From assembly GCA_023429135.1 (NCBI GenBank), contig JAEYWD010000087.1, positions 14,819 through 78,818 on the forward strand: a stretch of 64,000 bases of DNA. The letters are read 5' to 3'. Below the pieces are notes generated by a model that saw only the letters and a list, made by a program, of their open reading frames with translations, ran no database searches and was not told the origin of the DNA. Origin of the DNA: Bacteroidota bacterium (GTDB taxonomy: Bacteria > Bacteroidota > Bacteroidia > Bacteroidales > JAAUTT01). The translations under genes were made by a program, and so were the position numbers. This document shows positions 35,717-44,280 of this stretch, piece after piece (the stretch's first letter is position 1; each line of letters opens with the position of its first letter).

Positions 35717-36738
35717 AAAAGTATTTCTTTATTCTGATAGGCTGTATTTTCATAAACCAGGGTTTTGCTCAACAAAAAAGCAAACCCGATCTTAAGCTCG
35801 TTTTTTATAACGTAGAGAATTTTTACGATTGGCAAAACGATCCTAAAATAAACGATGAGGAGTTTCTTCCTGAATCGCAACGCCGTTGGACAAAGTATAG
35901 ATTCGAAGAAAAAGCGGTGAAACTTTTTAAAGTTTTTGCCGCCATTGGAGAATCCGACTTTCCTGATATTATTGGCATGGCCGAAGTAGAAAATCTGTTT
36001 GTACTGAAGTACCTGGTAACCCAAACACCAATGCAGAAGGTATCCATGGGCATTGTTCACAAGGAATCAAACGATCCCCGTGGCATTGACGCCTGTATAT
36101 TATACCGTATGGACAAATTAACGCTACTCAATTCGGAGTTTATATCATTACGTCAAAAGAACGGACAAATACAGCAAACCAGGGACATTGTTTACGCAGC
36201 ATTCCGCACACAACAAAAAGATGTGGTGCATATTTTTGTAAATCACTGGCCTTCACGACGGGGAGGAGAACTTGAAACCCAGCAAAAAAGAAACAATACT
36301 GCCTATGTATTGCGTCAGAAAGTCGATTCAATTTTCAAAACCAATCCTGGTGCACGTATCATAATAACTGGCGACTTCAACGATGAGCCTTATAATGCAA
36401 GTATTACCAAAACCCTTAAAGTATTATCTCCCGATGGACCAGTTTCAGCTTCGGGACTATACAATCTTTCGGGTAAGTTTGTAAAAACCTATGGCACAGG
36501 AACGCTGAAATTTAAAGGCAACTGGTCGGTTTTCGATCAGATAATTGTTTCAGGCGCCCTGCTCGGTAAGCAAGGGTTAACAAGTTGTACTTTGTGTGCC
36601 GGTGTTTTTAACAAACAATTTCTGCTGAACGAAGATAAAACCCACATGGGTTACACTCCCTGGCGCACTTACAACGGACTGAATTATTCCGGGGGTTATA
36701 GCGACCATCTTCCGGTATATCTGAACCTGTATTATTAA
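35713..36738 (+). CDS. exported endonuclease/exonuclease/phosphatase-family protein
   Basis: The 341-residue protein starts with a signal peptide (FFILIGCIFINQGFAQ). The catalytic fold is shown by KLVFYNVENFYDW (metal-binding Asn), DIIGMAEVENLFVL (catalytic Glu), HIFVNHWPSRRGG (His), IIITGDFNDEP (Asp and Asn) and the closing GGYSDHLPVYLNL (Asp-His pair). All key residues of the superfamily are present, so it should hydrolyse phosphodiesters or phosphomonoesters outside the cytoplasm. It overlaps the lipoprotein gene by 4 bases, which suggests joint use, for example in nucleic-acid or phosphate scavenging; this is inference. Confidence 0.9.
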   Translation: MKKYFFILIGCIFINQGFAQQKSKPDLKLVFYNVENFYDWQNDPKINDEEFLPESQRRWTKYRFEEKAVKLFKVFAAIGESDFPDIIGMAEVENLFVLKYLVTQTPMQKVSMGIVHKESNDPRGIDACILYRMDKLTLLNSEFISLRQKNGQIQQTRDIVYAAFRTQQKDVVHIFVNHWPSRRGGELETQQKRNNTAYVLRQKVDSIFKTNPGARIIITGDFNDEPYNASITKTLKVLSPDGPVSASGLYNLSGKFVKTYGTGTLKFKGNWSVFDQIIVSGALLGKQGLTSCTLCAGVFNKQFLLNEDKTHMGYTPWRTYNGLNYSGGYSDHLPVYLNLYY

Positions 36739-36891
36739 ATGTAAAAAAGCTGAGGGTTCACAGATCATGATCAGCTTAACTATGCTTTGGATTGAGAACC
36801 TTTGACAGTTGACTTTTTCTTTTATTCGCTCCTCTTTCACCTTTTTTACTATATTTACCACCGCATATAAAAATTACTTAAGACTAGCATT

Positions 36892-37767
36892 ATGATTCTC
36901 TCGATGACGGGCTTTGGCAGAAGCGAGCTTGAAACAGGACAAAAGAAAATTTGTATTGAAATTCGCGCCCTCAATAGTAAACAGATGGATATCATTTTAA
37001 AACTTCCATCGATTTTAAAGGACAAGGAATCGGACATCCGAAACGAAATTTCGAAAGCACTCATCCGTGGCAAAGTAGATGTTTACATAAGTTACGAAGG
37101 GAATGAGGAAGAAAGAGGTGTTGCGATTAATAAATCTATATTTAAAGATTATTATAACCAGATACTTGCACTTAGCACCGAACTTGGCATACCCACCGGT
37201 GATGATATAGTAAATACCATTCTCCGTCTTCCCGATACGCTCAAAATGGACAAAGCCATCATTACCGATGAGGAATGGGCTTTGATTCTGGAAGGAGTTA
37301 TAAAAGCTATTCAGGAAGTACGTCAGTTCAGAATTCAGGAAGGCAAATGTTTGAAAGACGATCTTTTGAAGCGTTTATCGGCTATAGAAGGCTTGAGTGA
37401 AGCTATTATTCCTTTTGAAAAATCCAGGCTTGAGAAAATTTCAACACGAATTAAAGAAAATCTCGAAGAGTTGGTTGGCTGGGATAAAGTGGATAAAAAC
37501 CGTTTTGAACAGGAACTTCTCTATTTTATCGAGAAATTCGACATCAATGAGGAGAAAGTGCGGTTAAACAACCATTGCAAATACTTTAGGGACATTGTTG
37601 AAAACGAAGACCTGGCCGGTCGCAAACTTGGTTTTATAGCACAGGAGTTAGGCCGCGAAATTAATACCATAGGCTCTAAGGCAAACGATTCCACCATTCA
37701 GCAAATGGTAGTACAGATGAAAGACGAGTTGGAAAAAATTAAAGAACAAATCAACAACATTCTTTAA
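36892..37767 (+). CDS. yicC: YicC/YloC-family endoribonuclease
   Basis: The 291-residue protein matches the YicC family along its length: it opens with MILSMTGFGRSE and has IEIRALNSKQMDI, and closes with GRKLGFIAQELGREINTIGS followed by KANDSTIQQ. YicC proteins are endoribonucleases involved in RNA turnover and late-growth fitness. It is the first of three tightly packed genes, with gmk following after one base and nadD after two more. A TATATTTA box at 36850-36857 might be a weak -7 element for the operon. Confidence 0.93.
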   Translation: MILSMTGFGRSELETGQKKICIEIRALNSKQMDIILKLPSILKDKESDIRNEISKALIRGKVDVYISYEGNEEERGVAINKSIFKDYYNQILALSTELGIPTGDDIVNTILRLPDTLKMDKAIITDEEWALILEGVIKAIQEVRQFRIQEGKCLKDDLLKRLSAIEGLSEAIIPFEKSRLEKISTRIKENLEELVGWDKVDKNRFEQELLYFIEKFDINEEKVRLNNHCKYFRDIVENEDLAGRKLGFIAQELGREINTIGSKANDSTIQQMVVQMKDELEKIKEQINNIL

Positions 37768-37768
37768 T

Positions 37769-38335
37769 ATGTCCGGCAAAATGATCATATTCTCAGCGCC
37801 ATCGGGTGCTGGTAAAACCACTATTGTTAAATGGCTGCTCGCCGAAGGATTACCTGTAGAGTTCTCTGTTTCGGCAACCAGTCGCCCACCCAGGGTTGGA
37901 GAAGTAAATGGAAAAGATTACTATTTTCTTACGGCCGGAGAATTCCGAAAAAAAATAGAACAGGATGAGTTTATAGAATGGCAGGAAGTATATACAGATA
38001 AGTTTTACGGCACCTTCAAATCGGAAATTACCCGTATTTGGAACAGTGGTAAGCATGTTATTTTTGATGTTGACGTACTTGGAGGAATCAATCTCAAGAA
38101 AATATTCGGTGAAAAGGCACTTTCGCTTTTTGTAATGCCACCATCGGTTGATGAACTGGAGAAAAGGCTAAGATGCAGAAATACCGATGCCGAGGACATA
38201 ATTAAACAACGGGTCGATAAAGCTGTTTATGAAATGAGTTTTGCTCCTCAGTTCGATAAAACAGTTGTAAACGATAATCTTGAAACAGCAAAAGTAGAGG
38301 CATACAACATTATACAGAATTTTTTATTGCAATAA
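37769..38335 (+). CDS. gmk: guanylate kinase
   Basis: Guanylate kinase converts GMP and ATP to GDP and ADP, an essential step of guanine nucleotide synthesis. The 188-residue protein has the P-loop SAPSGAGKTTIV (residues 8-19), the GMP-binding part SVSATSRPPRVGEVNGKDYY and EFIEWQEVYTDKFYGT, and VIFDVDVLGGINLKK. Length and motifs are normal. The arrangement yicC-gmk-nadD is common in Bacteroidota. Confidence 0.96.
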   Translation: MSGKMIIFSAPSGAGKTTIVKWLLAEGLPVEFSVSATSRPPRVGEVNGKDYYFLTAGEFRKKIEQDEFIEWQEVYTDKFYGTFKSEITRIWNSGKHVIFDVDVLGGINLKKIFGEKALSLFVMPPSVDELEKRLRCRNTDAEDIIKQRVDKAVYEMSFAPQFDKTVVNDNLETAKVEAYNIIQNFLLQ

Positions 38336-38337
38336 AG

Positions 38338-38910
38338 ATGCTTGTTGGTTTGTTCTTCGGCTCTTTCAATCCTGTTCATGTAGGTCACATGATTATTGCC
38401 AGCTACATGGTAGAATTTTCACATGTAGACGAGGTCTGGTTTGTTGTAAGCCCGCACAACCCATTAAAGGATAAAAACATACTAATAGATGAACAACACC
38501 GGTTCGAGATGGTAAAACTGGCTATCGGCCCCGATAAACGCTTCAGTGCTTGCAATATAGAATTTTCTCTTCCAAAACCATCCTACACCATAGACACGCT
38601 CCACAAATTAAAATCGCTCCATCCCAATAAGGATTTTGCCATCATCATGGGAGCCGACGGCCTCGAAATGTTCGACAAGTGGAAAAGTAACAGGGAAATA
38701 GTAACAATGTGCAGACGATTTGTTTATCCCCGGATTGGAGAAAGTAATTTTGAGAATTTAAAAGTAGAAAACGGGACATTTGTGAATGCCCCGCTTTTGG
38801 ATATTTCTTCTACTTTTATTCGTAAGGCCATTAAAGATGGAAAAGATTTATCATTTTTTGTACCCGAAAAAGTCTGGCCCTACATCCACCATCACGGTTT
38901 GTATCTTTAA
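38338..38910 (+). CDS. nadD: nicotinate-nucleotide adenylyltransferase
   Basis: NadD joins nicotinate mononucleotide and ATP to give deamido-NAD. The 190-residue protein has the nucleotidyltransferase motif GLFFGSFNPVHVGHMIIA at the N-terminus, the substrate-binding phrase FVVSPHNPLK, the FAIIMGADGLEMFDKWK segment, and the second nucleotide-binding motif DISSTFIRKAI (ISSTxIR). It ends the yicC-gmk-nadD operon, two bases after gmk. Confidence 0.95.
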   Translation: MLVGLFFGSFNPVHVGHMIIASYMVEFSHVDEVWFVVSPHNPLKDKNILIDEQHRFEMVKLAIGPDKRFSACNIEFSLPKPSYTIDTLHKLKSLHPNKDFAIIMGADGLEMFDKWKSNREIVTMCRRFVYPRIGESNFENLKVENGTFVNAPLLDISSTFIRKAIKDGKDLSFFVPEKVWPYIHHHGLYL

Positions 38911-39037
38911 TATCTTATATCTTGTTCAAGGATCGTCATCAATGTTTTTGATGAGATAAAAATAGTTTAAATCATCTGGGCATTTTTTTTTTTTGGATGA
39001 GATGCATTACGGAGAGTATTGATTTTACTTATATAAA

Positions 39038-39059
39038 AAAGGTGATGCTCATCACCTTT
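39038..39059 (-). terminator. terminator of hydG
   Basis: A 9-bp stem (aaaggtgat, loop gctc, atcaccttt) is followed on the minus strand by a run of T, directly after the hydG stop codon. Typical intrinsic terminator for the minus-strand gene. Confidence 0.75.
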
Positions 39060-39067
39060 CAGAAAAA

Positions 39068-40492
39068 CTAGAAATATAAGTCACGCTTTCCTTCTTTTAC
39101 AAGTTGAAGTTTCTCAATAAGTTTGTCTTTTAAAATCAGATCATCATAAACTGAAAGTTTTTCGGAAATTAATTTATATCCTTTGGCTTTTGTTTCGACA
39201 GGAGCATAATCTTCCAGATATTCCGCAAGCGTAAGAATGGCGTTGGGCTGACAGAACCGCTTTATAAATCCTGGTACCGAGAACTCCATAAAATGCTCGC
39301 CTGTACGGCCGGTACGATAACATGAAGTACAAAACGAAGGGATAAGTCCCTTATCAATCAGCTCGTCCATAATTTCATTCAACGTTCGGTTGTCGTTAAT
39401 CTGGAATTGTTCTTTATTCAAATCCTGTTTCTCTCCACTCTCAGTGTAGCCTTTAATCTGGATGTTGGTACCACCGTCAATCTGCGAAACACCAAAATTC
39501 AGAATCTCGTCGCGGATAGCAGCCGGTTCCCGTGCAGTTAAAATCATTCCGGTATATGGCACAGCTAGTCGTAAAATAGCTATAAGGCGTGTAAAATCAT
39601 GGTCGGAAACCTCATAACGAGGATCGATATTAATATTGGAAGCATTTTTCACTCTCGGAAATGAAATGGTATGCGGCCCAACATTAAAAACTGCTTCGAA
39701 ATGGTTTACATGCCGCAGTAATCCCATCACTTCGAACCGCCAGTCGTACAGACCAAACAATGCGCCAATTCCAACATCGTCTATCCCTGCTTCCTGAGCT
39801 CGATCTAAGGCAGTTATACGCCATTCGTAATCTCTCTTTATTCCCGATGGATGGACCTTTTTATAGGTTTCCTGGTGATATGTTTCCTGAAAAATCTGGT
39901 AAGTCCCTATTCCGGCAGCTTTAACGGTTTTGAAACCATCGATATCCAACGGTGCCGCATTAATATTAACCCTTCGGATTTCGCCATTCCCGCTTTTCAC
40001 ACCATAAACCACCTTCACGGTTTCGGCAATAAATTCGGAATTGTAATGTGGGTGTTCTCCATAAACCAGAATCAACCGCTTTTGACCGGTATTCTCAAGC
40101 GCAACAACCTGGCTTATCAAATCGTCGAAAGTCAGCGTAGTACGTTTCTGATCGGTATTCGACGACCGGAAACCGCAATAAACACAATTGTTAATGCAAA
40201 GATTGCCGACATATAAGGGAGCAAAAAGAACAATGCGCTCCCCGTATACATTCTGTTTTAACTTACGGGCTCCTTCCTTAATTTCGTGAATCAGTTCAGG
40301 ATTGGTTGCATTTATGAGAACAGCAGTCTCCTGCAACGAAAGCCTGTTTTTTTCCAGTGATTTATGTATAATCTCTCTCACCAGAACTTTATCGGGCTTT
40401 GCATTATCAAGAAAATTCCAGATTTCGGCCGGATCTATAAAAGGTCTCTGACTAATATCGGGAATATTATATTGTTGTGGAGAGTATCTCAT
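39068..40492 (-). CDS. hydG: [FeFe]-hydrogenase maturase HydG (radical SAM tyrosine lyase)
   Basis: HydG cleaves tyrosine to provide the CO and cyanide ligands of the [FeFe]-hydrogenase H-cluster. The 474-residue protein has the radical SAM cluster motif CINNCVYCGF (about residues 97-106), family phrases such as RLILVYGEHPHYNSEFI and QETYHQETYKKVHPSG, and the C-terminal second-cluster motif CTSCYRTGRTGEHFM (near 385) that distinguishes HydG from ThiH. Length is normal. The other maturases (HydE, HydF) and a hydrogenase are not in the window, so it stands alone here. Its presence indicates a fermentative, hydrogen-metabolising anaerobic life style. Confidence 0.94.
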   Translation of the reverse strand: MRYSPQQYNIPDISQRPFIDPAEIWNFLDNAKPDKVLVREIIHKSLEKNRLSLQETAVLINATNPELIHEIKEGARKLKQNVYGERIVLFAPLYVGNLCINNCVYCGFRSSNTDQKRTTLTFDDLISQVVALENTGQKRLILVYGEHPHYNSEFIAETVKVVYGVKSGNGEIRRVNINAAPLDIDGFKTVKAAGIGTYQIFQETYHQETYKKVHPSGIKRDYEWRITALDRAQEAGIDDVGIGALFGLYDWRFEVMGLLRHVNHFEAVFNVGPHTISFPRVKNASNINIDPRYEVSDHDFTRLIAILRLAVPYTGMILTAREPAAIRDEILNFGVSQIDGGTNIQIKGYTESGEKQDLNKEQFQINDNRTLNEIMDELIDKGLIPSFCTSCYRTGRTGEHFMEFSVPGFIKRFCQPNAILTLAEYLEDYAPVETKAKGYKLISEKLSVYDDLILKDKLIEKLQLVKEGKRDLYF

Positions 40493-40791
40493 TTAATAAA
40501 CGCTTTAACAAAATTGAGAATAAAAAAATGAAAAGAATAAAATTATCCAAAATTTCCGCATCTCCTCTCAATATCATCTTATAAACCTTGTTAATTAAGA
40601 AATTTTTTGGAATTTATAGAAAAAAAGAATATTTTCAATGCTTATTTTAAATACCAGCCTTAAGTAATTGTAACTATATAATAACAAAACCAAGCGGTTT
40701 TCCGTATAGACCCGTATTATGGATTTAGCGAAACAAAACCCGGAGAAAAAATCACTCAATACACTGAATGTAAAACCAAATAATCAGTATT
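40493..40791. other. divergent control region between hydG and the Ter island
   Basis: No gene is visible in these 299 bases. They must hold the promoters of hydG and of the first terD gene. The sequence is very AT-rich. I found no clear TAnnTTTG box on either strand, so one or both promoters may use an alternative sigma factor. Confidence 0.4.
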
Positions 40792-41346
40792 ATGGCTATT
40801 AATTTATCGAAAGGCCAACGAATTGAAATAGGCCTCAGCAAAGTAGGAATTGGTTTAGGTTGGGATCCTAACCAGGGTACAGGTTTCGACTTCGACCTGG
40901 ACGCTTCGGCCTTTATGCTTGGCGAAAACAAAAAAATACCGAAAGACGAATTTTTTGTTTTCTACAACAATCAGAAATCTCCCGACGGATCCGTTGAATC
41001 ATCAGGCGACGACACAACAGGTGGCAAAAGCGATGGAGACGATGAAACCCTTTTAGTAGAGCTTACAAAAGTAGATTCCAATATTAAGGAAATAATTTTT
41101 ACAGTTACAATTCATGATGCTGAAGCCAGAAAACAGAATTTCGGTCAGGTACGAAATTCGTTTATAAGAATATACAACGCCCAGAACAATGAAGAAATTG
41201 CAAAATACGAACTTGACGAAGATTTCTCTATTGAAACTGCTGTCGAATTTGGTCGTTTGTACAAAAAGAACGGCGAGTGGAAATTCGAGGCTATGGGAAT
41301 AGGCTACAAAGGTGGCTTAGAATACTTTGTAAGCAAATACGCTTAA
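40792..41346 (+). CDS. TerD-family calcium-binding stress protein, copy 1
   Basis: TerD proteins are beta-sandwich proteins that bind two calcium ions and are part of chemical-stress and phage-resistance systems. The 184-residue product opens with MAINLSKGQRIEI, and has the calcium-binding parts DFDLDASAFML (about 32-42) and SGDDTTGGKSDGDDE (about 76-90), then TVTIHDAEARKQNFGQVRNS and FSIETAVEFGRLYKKNGEWK. All are intact. It is the first gene of the Ter island and is closely related to the next one, indicating duplication. Cytosolic; precise role unknown. Confidence 0.95.
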   Translation: MAINLSKGQRIEIGLSKVGIGLGWDPNQGTGFDFDLDASAFMLGENKKIPKDEFFVFYNNQKSPDGSVESSGDDTTGGKSDGDDETLLVELTKVDSNIKEIIFTVTIHDAEARKQNFGQVRNSFIRIYNAQNNEEIAKYELDEDFSIETAVEFGRLYKKNGEWKFEAMGIGYKGGLEYFVSKYA

Positions 41347-41381
41347 ATGGAGCAAATTTAACCCTTAAAATATTTTTCCTT

Positions 41382-41936
41382 ATGGCAATTAACTTAGAAA
41401 AAGGACAACGAGTAAATGTAAATCTGCCCAGGTTTGTTGTCGGACTGGGCTGGGACTCAAACTCCTCATCCACCGGTCAGGACTTTGACCTGGATGCGTC
41501 GGTTTTTATCCTTGGCGAAAACAAAAAAATTCTCTCCGACGGCCATTTTGTGTTTTACAATAATCTGGTATCTCCCGACGGAGCTGTTGAACATGCGGGT
41601 GATAACCTCACCGGTGCAGGAGATGGCGACGATGAAAGCATAAAAATAGATTTGTCGAAAATAAATCCCAGTGCAACAGAAATTTGCTTTGTAGTTACCA
41701 TTCACGACGCTGAAAGCAGAAAACAGAATTTCGGACAGGTTCGGAATTCGTTTGTGCGAGTTTACAATCCCGACACAAAGGAAGAGATATTAAAGTACGA
41801 ACTGGAAGAAGATTTCTCCATCGAAACGGCTGTTGAATTCGGTCGTCTGTATAAGAAAAATGACGAATGGAAATTCGAAGCTATTGGCGTAGGCCAAAAA
41901 GGCGGACTTGAACAATACCTGAATAAATACAATTAA
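41382..41936 (+). CDS. TerD-family calcium-binding stress protein, copy 2
   Basis: From the ATG at 41382 the product has 184 residues, the same length as copy 1. The frame is open back to 41277, but that part overlaps copy 1 and is not coding. Calcium-binding regions DFDLDASVFIL and HAGDNLTGAGDGDDES are intact. The stretch IHDAESRKQNFGQVRNSF differs from copy 1 at only one residue, showing a fairly recent duplication. The gap to copy 1 is 35 bases and to copy 3 is 15 bases. Confidence 0.94.
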   Translation: MAINLEKGQRVNVNLPRFVVGLGWDSNSSSTGQDFDLDASVFILGENKKILSDGHFVFYNNLVSPDGAVEHAGDNLTGAGDGDDESIKIDLSKINPSATEICFVVTIHDAESRKQNFGQVRNSFVRVYNPDTKEEILKYELEEDFSIETAVEFGRLYKKNDEWKFEAIGVGQKGGLEQYLNKYN

Positions 41937-41951
41937 TTAAAAAAGAAAATT

Positions 41952-42629
41952 ATGGCTATAAGTTTAACAAAAGGACAAAAAATTGACCTGAGAAAAGAAA
42001 CCGGAGAAAAGCTAACCAACTTTTGCGTAGGCGTAAACTGGGGTGCTATAGAAACAATGAAAAAAGGTTTATTCGGAAGCAAAAAAGTTGTGGAAGAAGT
42101 TGACCTCGATTTAAGCTGTGTTATGACCGACGCTGTTGGCAATCTCGTAGACTACATCTATTCTCCCGATTACAATGGTTTCCTGCAAAAGAACAACCTG
42201 CCTTTAGGAAAATTAAAGTCAGCCGACGGAGCTTTACGCCACAGCGGAGACGACCGCAAGGGCGATTTCGGCGGAGACGATGGATTGGATAACGAAGTAA
42301 TTACTGTCGATTTAACAAAAGTGAACCCATCAATTGAAAAGATTTTCTTTTTTATCAATATCTATCTAAATCAAGGACAATCGCACGATTTTTCCAAGAT
42401 ACCTTATGCAAAAATCAGAATGTACGAAGGCACATCTACTAAAGTAAATAAAGTATACTCTAATTTTGATATTGCCACCGATGCATCTTACGCTGGTAAA
42501 ATGGCCATAGTTTTAGGGAAACTTTATAAGAGAAATGATGAATGGAAGTTCGATGCTATTGGAGATGCAGTAGAAGACAAGATCTTTTTGCAAACCATTC
42601 AGACGATTCAAAATAAATACGCAAAATGA
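41952..42629 (+). CDS. TerD-family protein, divergent copy 3
   Basis: The 225-residue protein is a longer and more divergent TerD-type member. It keeps ISLTKGQKIDLRKE, an acidic strand VDLDLSCVMTD and HSGDDRKGDFGGDDGLDNE, so calcium binding is likely, but it has an insertion after the first strand (IETMKKGLFGSKKVVEE) and NIYLNQGQSHDFSKIP in place of the highly conserved HDAExRKQNFGQV. It resembles TerX/TerZ-like variants that accompany the main TerD proteins. Its stop codon overlaps the start of the first terY (ATGA), so translation is coupled. Confidence 0.9.
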   Translation: MAISLTKGQKIDLRKETGEKLTNFCVGVNWGAIETMKKGLFGSKKVVEEVDLDLSCVMTDAVGNLVDYIYSPDYNGFLQKNNLPLGKLKSADGALRHSGDDRKGDFGGDDGLDNEVITVDLTKVNPSIEKIFFFINIYLNQGQSHDFSKIPYAKIRMYEGTSTKVNKVYSNFDIATDASYAGKMAIVLGKLYKRNDEWKFDAIGDAVEDKIFLQTIQTIQNKYAK

Positions 42630-43264
42630 GGCGTTTACCGGTTTATTTAGTATTGGACACCTCGGGCTCTATGACAGGTGAACCAATTGAAGCTGTGAAA
42701 AACGGGGTTCAGGTCCTGGTATCCACATTACGGCAGGATCCTTACGCTTTGGAAACAGCTTTCTTAAGCATTATCACTTTTGACAGTTCTGCCCGCCAAC
42801 TTGTACCCCTTACCGAACTATCGATGTTTCAGGTGCCTGAAATACAAGCATCGGGGCCTACAGCACTGGGAGAAGCTCTCTCCCTTTTGGCAAACAGGGC
42901 AAGTACCGAAGTTACCAAAACAACTCCCGAAATTAAGGGCGACTGGAAACCACTGGTGTTTCTAATGACCGATGGAGAGCCAACAGACAATTGGCAAAGA
43001 GGACTCGCCGACTTTCAAAAACAGAAATTTGGAATGGTTGTGGCTTGTGCTGCGGGATCAGGTGCAAATACGAACACCTTAAAGCAAATAACGCAAACAG
43101 TTGTTCAGTTGGACACTGCCGACAGTGCAACCATTAAAGCCTTTTTTAAATGGGTTTCGGCATCAGTGAGTACCGGAAGCCAAAAAATAGAAAAAAGTGG
43201 TCAGGAAGTTTCAGGGATCAATGAGCTCCCTCCTCCTCCTCCGGAAGTAAATATAGTGGTTTAG
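42626..43264 (+). CDS. TerY-type von Willebrand factor A protein 1
   Basis: The 212-residue protein is a cytosolic VWA-domain protein of the TerY type. The metal-ion-dependent adhesion site (MIDAS) is intact: LDTSGSMTGE (residues 8-17) and LMTDGEPTD (about 112-120), with a threonine in ASGPTALGEAL. It probably binds other Ter proteins through this site. The last residues NELPPPPPEVNIVV form a polyproline tail, shared with the next TerY. It overlaps the third terD by 4 bases. TerY, a PP2C phosphatase and a kinase form a known triad, and the latter two are encoded downstream. Confidence 0.92.
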   Translation: MRRLPVYLVLDTSGSMTGEPIEAVKNGVQVLVSTLRQDPYALETAFLSIITFDSSARQLVPLTELSMFQVPEIQASGPTALGEALSLLANRASTEVTKTTPEIKGDWKPLVFLMTDGEPTDNWQRGLADFQKQKFGMVVACAAGSGANTNTLKQITQTVVQLDTADSATIKAFFKWVSASVSTGSQKIEKSGQEVSGINELPPPPPEVNIVV

Positions 43265-43292
43265 CGCCTGCATTTAACATCAGAAAAGCCTG

Positions 43293-43325
43293 ACAGGAAT
43301 TTCACGTTAATTCGCGAGTTCCTGT
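43293..43325. terminator. weak hairpin inside the Ter island
   Basis: A 7-bp inverted repeat (acaggaa, 19-base loop, ttcctgt) followed by a short T-run (tatggttttt) lies in the only sizeable gap (118 bases) between the early Ter genes. It may reduce transcription past the first four genes or mark a second transcription unit. Weak evidence. Confidence 0.3.
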
Positions 43326-43382
43326 TATGGTTTTTCCGGCATTGAATCTAATGTTACATATTGAATCATAATTTATTATCTT

Positions 43383-44018
43383 ATGAGACGTTTGCCCGTT
43401 TATATATTAATACAAACATCAGGAGCAATGCGCGGGGAGCCCATAGAATCGATAAAAGTGGGCCTTGAGTCGATGGTTGCAAGTTTACGGCAGGATCCTT
43501 TTGCTCTTGAGTCGGTTTTTATGAGTATTATTACTTTCAATCGCGAACCCGAACAATTACTCCCCCTAACCGAACTGGAGAATCTTCAGATTCCCGAAAT
43601 TAAACAGCCTGTAGCTGCCGGCACTCACCTGGGCGAAGCAATAGCATTTATCTGCCAGAAAGTCGATCAGGAAGTACAATTGAGTACTCCAGATAAAAAA
43701 GGCGATTGGATGCCTCTGCTGTTCATAATGTGCGACGGGCGGGCTTCGGATATACAGTTATTTAATCAAACTTTACCCGAGCTTAAAAGCAAACACTTCG
43801 GAAGCATTATTGCCTGCAGTGTTGGATCAAAAACCGATCACGAAAATCTTAAAAAAATTACTGATAAGATCGTAAGTCTCGAAACCACCGACAGCAGCAC
43901 CTTCCGTCAGTTTTTTAAATGGGTTTCGGCATCGGTAAGCATTGGCAACCGTAGTATCGGTGCAACTGATGAATTAACCTTACCACCACCTCCACCCGAG
44001 GTTCACTCTGTTATCTGA
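43383..44018 (+). CDS. TerY-type VWA protein 2 with degenerate metal site
   Basis: The 211-residue protein is clearly a copy of the preceding TerY (MRRLPVYILIQTSGAMRGEP; LRQDPFALESVFMSIITF; FFKWVSASVS). The MIDAS residues are damaged: the D-x-S-x-S motif reads QTSGA, so the first Asp is Gln and the third residue is Ala, and the later TDG motif is CDG. Metal-dependent ligand binding should therefore be lost. The polyproline tail LPPPPPEVHSVI is kept, suggesting a retained scaffold or decoy role. It is followed after 4 bases by the YggT-like gene. Confidence 0.9.
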   Translation: MRRLPVYILIQTSGAMRGEPIESIKVGLESMVASLRQDPFALESVFMSIITFNREPEQLLPLTELENLQIPEIKQPVAAGTHLGEAIAFICQKVDQEVQLSTPDKKGDWMPLLFIMCDGRASDIQLFNQTLPELKSKHFGSIIACSVGSKTDHENLKKITDKIVSLETTDSSTFRQFFKWVSASVSIGNRSIGATDELTLPPPPPEVHSVI

Positions 44019-44022
44019 AAAT

Positions 44023-44280
44023 ATGAGCTTATTCCTTTATATAATTCTTAACATTCTTATTGTTGGCCTTTTCCTTTATTCAAAACTTACTCCCCATAAG
44101 AGCAGGTTAGGAGGAAATTACCTCAAAACTTTTACTTTTTTTGAACGAATATTCGAACCGATTCTCAATATCCTGCGACGAATTGCCAGGCCTGTCCAGG
44201 TTGGATCGGGACTGGCAGTGGATATGTCGCAGATTCTGTTGTTAATTATTTTTCTATTACTGCTTAAATATTTATTATGA
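44023..44280 (+). CDS. YggT-like small membrane protein
   Basis: The 85-residue protein has two transmembrane helices (about 2-19 and 66-84) with, between them, FEPILNILRRIARPVQVGSG and LAVDMSQILL. This fits one YggT unit, usually R-x-I-P...G-x-D-x-S-P followed by a hydrophobic helix. YggT-family proteins are linked to osmotic protection or to envelope organisation. It lies between two terY genes and overlaps the next by 4 bases, so it is an integral part of the operon. It may give the Ter complex a membrane attachment site. Confidence 0.7.
   Translation: MSLFLYIILNILIVGLFLYSKLTPHKSRLGGNYLKTFTFFERIFEPILNILRRIARPVQVGSGLAVDMSQILLLIIFLLLLKYLL

Noticed and set aside
41277..41381. Longer N-terminus for the second TerD
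   Set aside because: It overlaps the coding end of TerD 1 in another frame; TerD proteins start with MAINL.
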